A stretch of 6,480 nucleotides of DNA from positions 1 to 6,480 of the forward strand of contig JAOPXW010000150.1 of assembly GCA_025964935.1 (NCBI GenBank). Direction: 5' to 3'. This DNA is from Friedmanniella sp. Its GTDB lineage: Bacteria; Actinomycetota; Actinomycetes; Propionibacteriales; Propionibacteriaceae. The position numbers and the translations under genes are program-made. Shown here one piece after another: positions 1 to 5,856 of the stretch. The first letter of the stretch is position 1, and the number at the start of each line of letters is the position of its first letter. The notes under the pieces were generated by a model that did not search any database, was not told the origin of the DNA, and saw nothing but the letters and a program-made list of their open reading frames with translations.

Positions 1-663
1 CACCCCGCCCTGGTGGACGCCCACCGCCGCTACCCCGACTTCCGGGTCGGGCGGACCGAGGCGGTCTACGAGGCCCTGGCGCCGGCCTGCCTGGAACAGG
101 TCGTGACCGGCAAGGAGGCGTTCCGCGCCTGGCGGCTGCTGGTCACCGAGTTCGGTGAGCCGGCGCCGGGCCCCACGGGCGACCCGGACTCCGCGGCGTA
201 CGGGATGCGGCTGCCCCCCACCCCCGAGGCCTGGGCCCGGGTGCCGAGCTGGCGCTTCCTGGCCGCCGGGGTCGAGCAGCGGCGGAGCCGCACCCTGGTC
301 CGGACGGCCCCGCGGGCGGCCGCGCTGGAGCGCACCCTGACCGGCTCGTACGCCGACGCCGACCGGGCCCTGCGCAGCTTCCCCGGCGTCGGGGTCTGGA
401 CGTCGGCCGAGGTCCGGCAGCGGGCGCACGGCGACCCCGACGCGTGGAGCGTCGGGGACTACCACGTGGCCAAGGACATCAGCTTCACCCTGACCGGGGA
501 GATCCTCGACGACGCCGGCTGCCTGGAGGTGCTGGAGCCCTACCGCGGGCACCGGTTCCGGGTCCAGAGCCTGCTGGCGATGGTCGGCAGCCGGCGTCCG
601 CGCCGGGGTCCGCGGATGACCCTGCCCACCCACACCCCGTACGCCACCGGCGGCCGTTCCTGA
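1..663 (+). CDS. DNA-3-methyladenine glycosylase 2 family protein (AlkA-like, HhH-GPD), 5'-truncated by the window
   Basis: Base-excision repair enzyme that removes alkylated bases such as 3-methyladenine from DNA in the cytoplasm. The frame is open from base 1, so the true start lies upstream; the GTG at 13 is an internal Val codon (Leu-Val-Asp-Ala context) rather than a convincing start. About 220 residues are visible, ending in TGA at 661-663. Counting from base 13, the helix-hairpin-helix is at about residues 120-134 (LRSFPGVGVWTSAEV). It is followed by the Gly/Pro-Asp loop GDPDAWSVGDYHV, where Asp149 (bases 457-459) aligns with the catalytic Asp of AlkA (known for the family; the alignment is by eye). 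The segment VTGKEAFRAWRLLVTEFGEP and a Trp-rich stretch near residues 73-85 are typical of actinobacterial members. The gene is convergent with mntH, with 6 bases between stop codons. The substrate range cannot be told from sequence. Confidence 0.88.
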   Translation, partial: HPALVDAHRRYPDFRVGRTEAVYEALAPACLEQVVTGKEAFRAWRLLVTEFGEPAPGPTGDPDSAAYGMRLPPTPEAWARVPSWRFLAAGVEQRRSRTLVRTAPRAAALERTLTGSYADADRALRSFPGVGVWTSAEVRQRAHGDPDAWSVGDYHVAKDISFTLTGEILDDAGCLEVLEPYRGHRFRVQSLLAMVGSRRPRRGPRMTLPTHTPYATGGRS

Positions 664-669
664 GCCCGG

Positions 670-1896
670 TCAGGGACGCAGCAGCAGACCGACCAGCACC
701 GCGTTCAGGGCCACGATCAGGGCCACCACGACCCAGGCCGTCCGGATCGTGCCCGCCCGGGTCGGGGCCAGGGCCATCAGCCGGGGGTCGCGGGCGAAGC
801 GGACCAGCGGGACCAGGGCGAAGGGGATGCCGAAGGACAGCGCGACCTGGGAGACGATCAGCAGCCGGGTGGGGTCGGCGCCGAGCCCGAGGAGCAGCAG
901 CGCCGGGACCGCGGTCAGGACCCGACGCCAGACGATCGGGATCCGGCGCCGCAGCAGCCCGGCCATGATGACCGAGCCGGCGTAGCCGCCGACCGAGGTC
1001 GAGGCCAGGCCGGACGCCAGCAGGGCGAGGGCGAAGAGCATCGCGACCACCGGCCCGAGCTGGGCGCCGATGGCGGCGTGCACGGCGTCCAGGCCGTCCA
1101 CCTGGAGGCCGAACAGGGCGCTGCCGCTGAGCAGCAGCATGGCGATGTTGACCCCGCCGGCCACCAGCATGGCCGCCACCACGTCGGTGCGGATTCCGCG
1201 GAGCACGGGGCGGGCGCAGCTCGGGTCCGCCCGGCCGTGCCGGTCCCGGACCAGGGCCGAGTGCAGGTAGACCGCGTGCGGCATGACCGTGGCTCCGAGC
1301 ATCCCCACGGCCAGCAGGGCGCTGTCGGTACCGGCCAGCCGGGGCAGCAGACCGGTGACGACCTCGCCGGCGACCGGGGGGGCGACGAACAGCCCGGCGA
1401 CGAAGCCGACGGACACGACCCCGAGCAGCCCGGTGATGACCCGCTCGAAGGTGCGCTGGCTGCGGCGGTCCTGGACGAGGAGCAGGACGGTGGAGACGGC
1501 CGCGGTCACCACGGCGCCCGCCACCAGTGGGAGGTCGAAGAGCAGCCGGAGCGCGATGGCCCCGCCGACGATCTCGGCGATGTCGGTGGCCATGGCGACC
1601 AGCTCGGCCTGCACCCAGTAGGCCAGCCGGACACGGCGGCTGGTGCGTCCGGCGACCAGGGCCGGCAGGGACTGACCGGTGAGCCAGCCGACCTTGGCCG
1701 AGAGGTACTGCACCAGGCCCGCCATCACCGTGGCCCCGACCAGCACCCACAGCAGCAGGTAGCGGTAGCCGGCCCCGGCGGAGGTGTTGGTGGCCACGTT
1801 GCCGGGGTCGACGTACGCGACCGCGGCGACGAACGCGGGCCCGAGCAGCCGGGAGCGGTCCCGGAGGGCCTGCGGCGTGAGCAGCGTCAGGGCCAC
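670..1896 (-). CDS. mntH: Nramp-family divalent metal transporter, Mn2+/H+ symporter MntH
   Basis: Integral membrane importer that brings Mn2+ (also Fe2+ and related ions) into the cytoplasm, driven by protons. The 408-residue product has the usual length for bacterial Nramp and about eleven hydrophobic segments. Diagnostic motifs are DPGN at residues 30-33 in TM1 and MPH at 205-207 in TM6 (context GATVMPHAVYLHS). These carry the Asp, Asn and Met metal ligands known for Nramp, here Asp30, Asn33 and Met205, with His207 next to them. The conserved TM3 stretch TDIAEIVGGAIAL is at 104-116 and the later TM motif GGYAGSVIMAG at 303-313. The Met ligand argues for a transition-metal transporter rather than the Mg-type relatives that lack it. 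The start is GTG (bases 1894-1896), set by a GGAG Shine-Dalgarno 6 bases upstream; the next Met is residue 58, inside the membrane core. The gene follows the ferritin-like gene after a 103-base gap with a strong stem-loop. Mn versus Fe preference is inferred. Confidence 0.95.
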   Translation of the reverse strand: MALTLLTPQALRDRSRLLGPAFVAAVAYVDPGNVATNTSAGAGYRYLLLWVLVGATVMAGLVQYLSAKVGWLTGQSLPALVAGRTSRRVRLAYWVQAELVAMATDIAEIVGGAIALRLLFDLPLVAGAVVTAAVSTVLLLVQDRRSQRTFERVITGLLGVVSVGFVAGLFVAPPVAGEVVTGLLPRLAGTDSALLAVGMLGATVMPHAVYLHSALVRDRHGRADPSCARPVLRGIRTDVVAAMLVAGGVNIAMLLLSGSALFGLQVDGLDAVHAAIGAQLGPVVAMLFALALLASGLASTSVGGYAGSVIMAGLLRRRIPIVWRRVLTAVPALLLLGLGADPTRLLIVSQVALSFGIPFALVPLVRFARDPRLMALAPTRAGTIRTAWVVVALIVALNAVLVGLLLRP

Positions 1897-1901
1897 GGCG
1901 G

Positions 1902-1913
1902 TCTCCTCTCCTC
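1902..1913 (-). promoter_or_regulatory. Ribosome binding site of mntH
   Basis: On the minus strand this reads GAGGAGAGGAGA. The GGAG nearest the gene (1903-1906) sits 6 bases before the GTG codon and decides that start. A second GGAG-like copy lies just upstream, making a purine-rich double Shine-Dalgarno. Bases 1900-1906 (GGAGACC on the minus strand) are perfectly complementary to 1933-1939 in the upstream stem-loop. Confidence 0.75.
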
Positions 1914-1924
1914 ACCCGGTGGTG

Positions 1925-1967
1925 CGTCCGACGGAGACCCCGGGGGTACCGGGGCCTCCGCCGGACG
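1925..1967 (-). terminator. Strong stem-loop between the ferritin-like gene and mntH (candidate terminator or attenuator)
   Basis: The arms 1925-1943 and 1949-1967 form an uninterrupted 19-bp stem around a 5-base loop (1944-1948). In the minus-strand transcript 17 pairs are Watson-Crick and two are G-U. In the plus-strand transcript those two would be A-C mismatches, so the structure fits minus-strand RNA. It lies 32 bases after the ferritin-like stop codon, as a terminator would. No U-tract follows, which is common in high-G+C actinobacteria but leaves terminator function unproven. The foot of the stem is only 28 bases from the mntH GTG and 11 bases from its purine-rich ribosome site. That leaves no room for a normal mntH promoter after it, so read-through, attenuation, or mRNA processing or stabilisation are real alternatives. 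Confidence 0.6.
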
Positions 1968-1980
1968 AGGGTCCAGCTGT

Positions 1981-1999
1981 CCTCAGGCTAGGCCTGGGG
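1981..1999. repeat. Short inverted repeat directly after the ferritin-like stop codon
   Basis: The arms CCTCAGGC (1981-1988) and GCCTGGGG (1992-1999) flank a TAG spacer, with seven of eight positions Watson-Crick. The remaining pair is a G-U in plus-strand RNA and a mismatch in minus-strand RNA, which favours a DNA site over a minus-strand hairpin. It abuts the TGA of the ferritin-like gene and lies 85 bases upstream of mntH. The core AGGCTAG loosely resembles half of a DtxR/IdeR-type box (8 of the first 11 consensus positions), but the other half does not match, so an operator role is only a possibility. Confidence 0.35.
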
Positions 2000-2944
2000 T
2001 CAGCCGTTCGCTCCGCTGACGTGCAGGTCGCCGTTCACACCGGCGGGGAAGAACCCACCCCGGTCGACCGACTTCGGGGTGAGATAGACGATGTTCAGCA
2101 CGTTGGCCGGGGTCCGGCTGTAGGCGATGGCGTTCTTGTCCGTGGGGACGAGGTTGCCCGTCTTGGCCGACCCGATGCCGCGGTCGTCGTCGCTCTTGCC
2201 GTCCAGGCTGTCCCGGGCGTTGGAGATCTTCTGTGCCGCCGCGTACAGGCCCTTGCTGTAGAGCGAGGTCCGCACGATGCCGGCGTGGTAGGCCTCGACG
2301 GCCAGGATGCCCGCCGCCGCCTCCAGGTAGGCCTTGTTGTCGATGAGCGGGGCGGCACCCTTGTACGCGGTGACGCCGACGTCTTCGAAGATGAACGCGG
2401 CGAGCAGGAAGTTGTTCTCGTTCGCGAACGGGTCGAAGGTCTGGGTCGAGGAGATCAGACCGGCCGCCCGAGCCGCAGCGGTGAAGCTGCTCTTCAGGTC
2501 GATCTGGGGACGCGCCACCGCGGCCCCGCCGAGGGCGTTGCGCAGGAACGCGACGTGGTTGAGCTCGTCCTGGGCGATCTCGCGGGCGTACTGCTTGATC
2601 GCCCGGCTCTTGAAGTCGACCTTGCGGCCACCGGTGACCTTGCCCAGGTCGCCCTTGCCGCCGGTCAGGCTGGAGGGGACGCCCCAGCCGTAGTAGGCGT
2701 GCAGGTAGAACTCCGCCTCGAGGTACTCGAGGTTGAGGGCGAAGTTCAGGACGGTGCCGTCGCTGGGGGCGTCGCTGCCCGTCGCGGGGGCGGCGGAGGC
2801 GGACAGACCGCCCGTGCCGATCAGGGCGGAGGTGCCCACGACGCCCAGGCCGGCGAGGCCGGCGTTCCGCAGGAACGAACGACGGTCCTTCTCGCTCTCT
2901 GCGCTGCGGTTGATCATGTCAACCACGGTCTTCTTGCCAAACAT
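2000..2944 (-). CDS. Tat-exported ferritin-like domain protein (Ferritin_2 / desiccation-related PCC13-62 type)
   Basis: A 314-residue secreted protein with a predicted four-helix ferritin-like di-metal site. The N-terminus has a twin-arginine motif (DRRSFLR, Arg21-Arg22), a hydrophobic stretch to about residue 48 and an Ala-rich cleavage region near 49-53, so it should cross the membrane folded, possibly with metal bound. The mature part opens with helix LNFALNLEYLEAEFY (Glu73/76/78 as candidate ligands). It continues with an ExxH at Glu127-His130 (QDELNHVAF), Glu187 (FIFEDVG) and a second ExxH at Glu217-His220 (VEAYHAG), the ligand pattern expected of a diiron or dimanganese carboxylate bundle. 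About 60 residues follow the bundle without a motif I recognise. The ATG at 2942-2944 is set by AAGGAG 4 bases upstream. Family members are linked to desiccation and stress, but the biochemical role (metal storage, oxidase or structural) is unknown. It lies upstream of mntH on the same strand. Confidence 0.9.
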   Translation of the reverse strand: MFGKKTVVDMINRSAESEKDRRSFLRNAGLAGLGVVGTSALIGTGGLSASAAPATGSDAPSDGTVLNFALNLEYLEAEFYLHAYYGWGVPSSLTGGKGDLGKVTGGRKVDFKSRAIKQYAREIAQDELNHVAFLRNALGGAAVARPQIDLKSSFTAAARAAGLISSTQTFDPFANENNFLLAAFIFEDVGVTAYKGAAPLIDNKAYLEAAAGILAVEAYHAGIVRTSLYSKGLYAAAQKISNARDSLDGKSDDDRGIGSAKTGNLVPTDKNAIAYSRTPANVLNIVYLTPKSVDRGGFFPAGVNGDLHVSGANG

Positions 2945-2948
2945 GCTG

Positions 2949-2955
2949 CTCCTTC
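2949..2955 (-). promoter_or_regulatory. Ribosome binding site of the ferritin-like gene
   Basis: The minus strand reads GAAGGAG, a near-ideal Shine-Dalgarno, with a short 4-base spacer (CAGC) to the ATG. It confirms the start at 2944 and predicts strong translation. Confidence 0.75.
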
Positions 2956-3000
2956 GGGGAGGTGTCGGCTCCGAGGACGGCGCAGCTGATGACTCCTCCG

Positions 3001-3015
3001 CGTGCGGAGCGCACG
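3001..3015. repeat. Perfect 6-base inverted repeat upstream of the ferritin-like gene
   Basis: CGTGCG and CGCACG flank a 3-base spacer (GAG), 57 bases before the ATG. The symmetry suits either a small regulator operator or a leader hairpin. Short GC repeats like this also arise by chance at this base composition. Confidence 0.35.
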
Positions 3016-3037
3016 GGGAGGCAGATGAACGAGGGTC

Positions 3038-3057
3038 ACGACGTCGGACAGCGTCGT
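3038..3057. repeat. 6-base inverted repeat ACGACG / CGTCGT
   Basis: The arms at 3038-3043 and 3052-3057 are perfect and separated by 8 bases. The repeat sits between the 3001-3015 and 3069-3106 repeats in the ferritin-like upstream region. Alone it is weak evidence; it is recorded because of the clustering. Confidence 0.25.
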
Positions 3058-3068
3058 CGGGACGGACG

Positions 3069-3106
3069 GACCACCAGCTACACGGGGTGGCCCCGCGGTG
3101 GTGGTC
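3069..3106 (-). repeat. Nested inverted repeat / two-stem hairpin upstream of the ferritin-like gene
   Basis: The outer arms GACCACCA (3069-3076) and TGGTGGTC (3099-3106) are perfect 8-mers. Inside them a second perfect stem pairs CGGGG (3083-3087) with CCCCG (3091-3095) around a 3-base loop. Together they make a hairpin with an asymmetric internal loop of 6 and 3 bases. It lies 97 bases after the Ni/Co importer stop and 124 bases before the ferritin-like start. It could therefore be a terminator of the upstream gene, a structured leader or a protein-binding site. No T-tract follows on the minus strand. The strand is assigned by context only. Confidence 0.4.
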
Positions 3107-3203
3107 GGCTCCTGACCAGCGAACTCTTCACCCCCGCGGGAGAACGCCCTACATGATCTTCGGGACGCTCGACCCTCCGGATGGGTGCTGGGTGCGGCCG
3201 GAT

Positions 3204-4313
3204 TCAGCCGGGTGGCGTACTCATTCCCCCCCAGCGCTCCTCGATCCGGCCGACACGCCACACCAGCAGCGCCACCCCGAAGGTCAGCACGAACAGTCCG
3301 ACCACGGCGTACCCGAGCTGGTGCAGGTCGAGCCGGGCCAGGGCCGCCACCGGACCGTGGTCGGCGCCGGCCCGCCGGGCCAGCAGGGAGGCGATCTCCA
3401 GGCTGCCGATGGCCAGGGCCACCGCGACCGACAAGGTGGTGATGGTCAGGTTGTAGTAGACCTTCCGGACCGGGCGGTTGAAGGCCCAGCCGTAGGCCAG
3501 GCTCATGAAGCAGCCGTCGGCGGTGTCGAGCAGGCTCATCCCGGCCGCGAACAGGACCGGGAGGGTGAGGACGGCGTACCAGGGCAGGCTGAAGGCGGCG
3601 GCCCCGCCGGCCAGCACGAGCAGGCCGACCTCGGTGGCGGTGTCGAAGCCGAGCCCGAAGAGCAGCCCGACGGGATACATCTGGACCGGCCGCCGGATGG
3701 CCCGGGTCGCGGTGGCCAGCACGCGGCTGAACAGGCCGCGCCGCCGCAGCTGGGCCTCCAGCTCGGCCTCGTCCAGGGCGCCGTGACGCAGCTGCCGGGC
3801 GACCCGGACGATGCCGACCAGCACCCCCAGGTTGAGCAGGCCGATCAGCAGCAGGAACGCACCCGAGACCGCGGTGCCGACCACCCCGCTGAGGCGCTGC
3901 AGCAGTGAGGAGTCGTCCGCGAGCTGACCCGCGACGGCTCGGACGCCCAGGGCCAGCAGGGTGACCAGGCCGAAGACCACGCTGGAGTGCCCCAGGGAGA
4001 ACCAGAACCCCACCGACAGTGGCCGCTGCGGCCGGTGCAGGAGCTGCCGGGTGGTGTTGTCGATCGCGGCGATGTGGTCCACGTCGAAGGCGTGCCGCAT
4101 GCCCAGGGTGTACGCGGTCAGCCCGATCCCGACCCCGAAGACCCGGGCGTCGTCCAGGGCGTAGTGCGACGGGACGACGACCCCGATCAGCACCCCCCAG
4201 CCGACCAGGTGCAGGGCCAGGACGGTGGTCCCCATGCCGATCAGCGAGCGCCGCTCGGGTCGGCTCAGCCGGGTCCGGCCGGTCGTGGCCGGGTCGGTCT
4301 GGCCCCGTCGCAT
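3204..4313 (-). CDS. HoxN/HupN/NixA (NiCoT) family nickel/cobalt transporter
   Basis: Membrane permease importing Ni2+ and/or Co2+ with high affinity, to supply enzymes such as urease or hydrogenase (Ni) or cobalamin synthesis (Co). The 369-residue product is of usual length with about eight hydrophobic segments. Family signatures are all visible: the TM2 H-x4-D-H motif HAFDVDH at 74-80, LGHSSVV at 107-113, GFDTATE at 222-228, and DTADGCFM at 263-270 within the AAGMSLLDTADG region. A charged cytoplasmic loop (about 173-210, rich in Arg and Glu) divides the protein. The ATG at 4311-4313 is set by GGAGG 7 bases upstream. Only 31 bases separate it from the sensor kinase stop, so co-transcription with the two-component genes is likely. 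None of the visible neighbours is a Ni or Co enzyme, so the preferred ion cannot be assigned. Confidence 0.94.
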   Translation of the reverse strand: MRRGQTDPATTGRTRLSRPERRSLIGMGTTVLALHLVGWGVLIGVVVPSHYALDDARVFGVGIGLTAYTLGMRHAFDVDHIAAIDNTTRQLLHRPQRPLSVGFWFSLGHSSVVFGLVTLLALGVRAVAGQLADDSSLLQRLSGVVGTAVSGAFLLLIGLLNLGVLVGIVRVARQLRHGALDEAELEAQLRRRGLFSRVLATATRAIRRPVQMYPVGLLFGLGFDTATEVGLLVLAGGAAAFSLPWYAVLTLPVLFAAGMSLLDTADGCFMSLAYGWAFNRPVRKVYYNLTITTLSVAVALAIGSLEIASLLARRAGADHGPVAALARLDLHQLGYAVVGLFVLTFGVALLVWRVGRIEERWGGMSTPPG

Positions 4314-4320
4314 CCTGCCC

Positions 4321-4325
4321 CCTCC
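4321..4325 (-). promoter_or_regulatory. Ribosome binding site of the Ni/Co transporter gene
   Basis: The minus strand reads GGAGG, 7 bases before the ATG, inside the 31-base gap after the kinase stop codon (TAG, 4345-4347). The gap is too short for a separate promoter, which supports one transcript with the kinase gene unless a promoter lies inside the kinase coding region. Confidence 0.7.
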
Positions 4326-4344
4326 GCCGTCCGCCGGTCCGAGG

Positions 4345-5856
4345 CTACCGGCCGTGGCCGGACTCGCCGGGCTCGGTGGCCGTCAGGGTCTCCAGGGCAC
4401 TGGAGCCCGGGAGCTGCACGGTGAACTCGGCGCCGCCCTGGGAGGACCGGCCGGCCCGGACCCAGCCGCCGTGCTGGTGGATGGTCTGGGCCACGATCGA
4501 GAGGCCGAGCCCGGTCCCCGGGGTGTTGCGGGCGGTCTCGGCGCGGTAGAAGCGGTCGAAGACGTACGGCAGGTCGGCGTCGGCGATGCCGGGACCCTGG
4601 TCGGCCACCCGCAGCCGGTCACCCTCGAGCTGGACCCGGATGGTCCCGCCGGGCGGGCTCCACTTGACCGCGTTGTCGAGCAGGTTGGTGACGGCCCGCT
4701 CCAGGGTGTCGGCCTCCCCGACCACGTAGAAGGGGTTCAGTTCAACGTCGAAGGCCAGTCCGTGGCCCCGCCGGCGTACGCGGTCCAGGGCGGCGTTGAC
4801 GACGTCGCGGAAGTCCAGCGGCTCCGGCTTGGCCGAGGTGTCGTCACGGGCCAGCTGGACCAGGTCCTGGATCAGGGCGGTGAACTCCACGAACTGGGCG
4901 GTCACGTCGGCCAGGATCGCCTTGCGGTCCTCGGGCTTGAGCAGGCCGCTGGTGGCGTCGGCCGCCAGCAGCTCGATGTTGGTGCGCAGGCTGGTCAGCG
5001 GGGTCCGGAGCTCGTGGCCGGCGTCGGCGATCAGCTGCCGCTGCCGCTCCCGGGAGGAGGCCAGGGAGACCAGCATGTCGTTGAACGAGTCGGCCAGCAG
5101 CGCCATGTCGCCGCTGGCGGTGATCCGGATCGGCTCGAGCTGCTTGGTGCGGGACACCCGCTCGACCGCGGCCGACAGCTCGCGCACCGGGCGCAGGCTG
5201 GAGCGGGCCACGCCGGCACCGGCCACGCCGGCGACGACGACACCCGAGACCCCGAAGATCATCAGCACCGCCCAGAGCGAGCTCAGGATGGTGTTGGTGG
5301 CCCCGAGCGGGCGCCCCAGCACCAGGGCGTAGTTGTTCAGCTCGCTGATCGGGACGGCGACGATCCGGTACTGCCGACCGCTGGAGTCGACCCCGGAGCG
5401 CGCCGAGGTGCCGGAGTGGACCCGGGCGACGCTGAGCTCGCGGGGACCCAGCACCAGGTGCTCACGCTCGTCGGGAACGTAGTAGACGGTCCCGTCGGCG
5501 CGGATGGTGGCCACGCTGACGTTGCCGGCCTGCAGCGCCTGCTCGGTCAGCCCGCCCAGGTTGCGGATGTCGCGGGCCACCGGCAGCGAGACCGAGCGGG
5601 CCGTGTCGATCAGCTCGGCGTCCAGGGCCTGGTAGAGCGAGACCCGCAGCGTGACGTAGCCGGCGATGCTGGTGGCGGCGACCGCGACCGCGACCACCAG
5701 GGTGGTGAGGTAGGCGACCCGCCGCTGCAGCGGGAGGGACTGGCTGGAGTGCAGCCAGGACAGGTTCAGCCGGGGCAGCCGGCGCGTCCACATCGGCGGC
5801 TCCGGCTCGCCCGGGCGATCGGCCGCCGCCGGACGGGCGGCCGGCCGGTCGGTCAC
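4345..5856 (-). CDS. mprB: Two-component sensor histidine kinase, MprB-like
   Basis: Membrane sensor that autophosphorylates on His and passes phosphate to the response regulator encoded just upstream. From GTG at 5856 it has 503 residues. A basic, Pro-rich cytoplasmic tail is followed by TM1 (about 47-69), an extracytoplasmic sensor domain (about 70-188), TM2 (about 189-215) and HAMP (about 216-268). HisKA has its phospho-acceptor at His281 in HELRTPL. The HATPase domain shows an N box with Asn395 ([10 protein letters not shown]), G1 DQGPGI 419-424, F box FDRF 433-436 and G2 GTGLGL 447-452, so all catalytic boxes are intact. The GTG overlaps the regulator stop as GTGA, implying translational coupling. 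An alternative ATG at 5793 (residue 22) has GGAG 6 bases upstream and would lose only the tail. Assignment to MprB rests on domain order and the MprA-like partner. In mycobacteria this pair responds to envelope stress; the signal here is unknown. Confidence 0.9.
   Translation of the reverse strand: MTDRPAARPAAADRPGEPEPPMWTRRLPRLNLSWLHSSQSLPLQRRVAYLTTLVVAVAVAATSIAGYVTLRVSLYQALDAELIDTARSVSLPVARDIRNLGGLTEQALQAGNVSVATIRADGTVYYVPDEREHLVLGPRELSVARVHSGTSARSGVDSSGRQYRIVAVPISELNNYALVLGRPLGATNTILSSLWAVLMIFGVSGVVVAGVAGAGVARSSLRPVRELSAAVERVSRTKQLEPIRITASGDMALLADSFNDMLVSLASSRERQRQLIADAGHELRTPLTSLRTNIELLAADATSGLLKPEDRKAILADVTAQFVEFTALIQDLVQLARDDTSAKPEPLDFRDVVNAALDRVRRRGHGLAFDVELNPFYVVGEADTLERAVTNLLDNAVKWSPPGGTIRVQLEGDRLRVADQGPGIADADLPYVFDRFYRAETARNTPGTGLGLSIVAQTIHQHGGWVRAGRSSQGGAEFTVQLPGSSALETLTATEPGESGHGR
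5853..5856 (-). other. GTGA stop/start overlap coupling the regulator and kinase genes
   Basis: The minus strand reads GTGA, containing both the regulator's TGA stop (5855-5853) and the kinase's GTG start (5856-5854). No clear Shine-Dalgarno precedes the GTG, which fits reinitiation by ribosomes finishing the regulator gene. The competing ATG at 5793 does have a GGAG, so the true start needs N-terminal data. Confidence 0.6.

Larger units (their letters stand above)
2945..3203. other. Intergenic region, presumed promoter and leader of the ferritin-like gene
   Basis: These 259 bases separate the end of the Ni/Co importer gene from the ferritin-like start. This is the largest non-coding stretch in the window and the likely place for both a terminator and a promoter. 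I see three inverted repeats (3001-3015, 3038-3057 and 3069-3106) and an 8-base palindrome CCCGCGGG at 3133-3140. I found no convincing -35/-10 pair for a housekeeping, ECF or SigF-type sigma factor. Open frames crossing the region have no family resemblance and look like chance ORFs in high-G+C DNA. Confidence 0.55.

Noticed and set aside
485..1915. Minus-strand 476-codon frame covering mntH
   Set aside because: Arg/Gly/Pro/Ala-rich translation in a different frame over the clear Nramp coding region, running into the glycosylase gene; no motif and no start support.
1078..2019. Plus-strand 313-codon frame opposite mntH
   Set aside because: Gln/Gly/Asp/His-rich shadow of the mntH codons without family resemblance.
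1784..2989. Plus-strand 401-codon frame opposite the ferritin-like gene
   Set aside because: Val/Gly/Asp-rich antisense translation over a gene with a Tat signal and conserved metal ligands.
3121..3180. Possible SigF/SigB-type promoter (GTTC followed by GGGTGA) on the minus strand upstream of the ferritin-like gene
   Set aside because: The spacing between the two elements is about 8 bases, far short of the usual 14-17, so it does not qualify.
3177..3203. Small direct repeats (CCGGAT at 3177-3182 and 3198-3203; GGGTGC at 3183-3188 and 3190-3195)
   Set aside because: Too short and too GC-rich to separate from chance; no further copies were seen.
2914..3261. Minus-strand 115-codon frame spanning the gap upstream of the ferritin-like gene
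   Set aside because: It overlaps both flanking genes in other frames, is Arg/Pro/Ser-rich and has no recognisable domain or convincing ribosome site.
2733..3908. Plus-strand 391-codon frame crossing the intergenic region and the Ni/Co transporter
   Set aside because: The composition is Gly/Gln/Asp-rich and motif-free, and most of it is antisense to the transporter.
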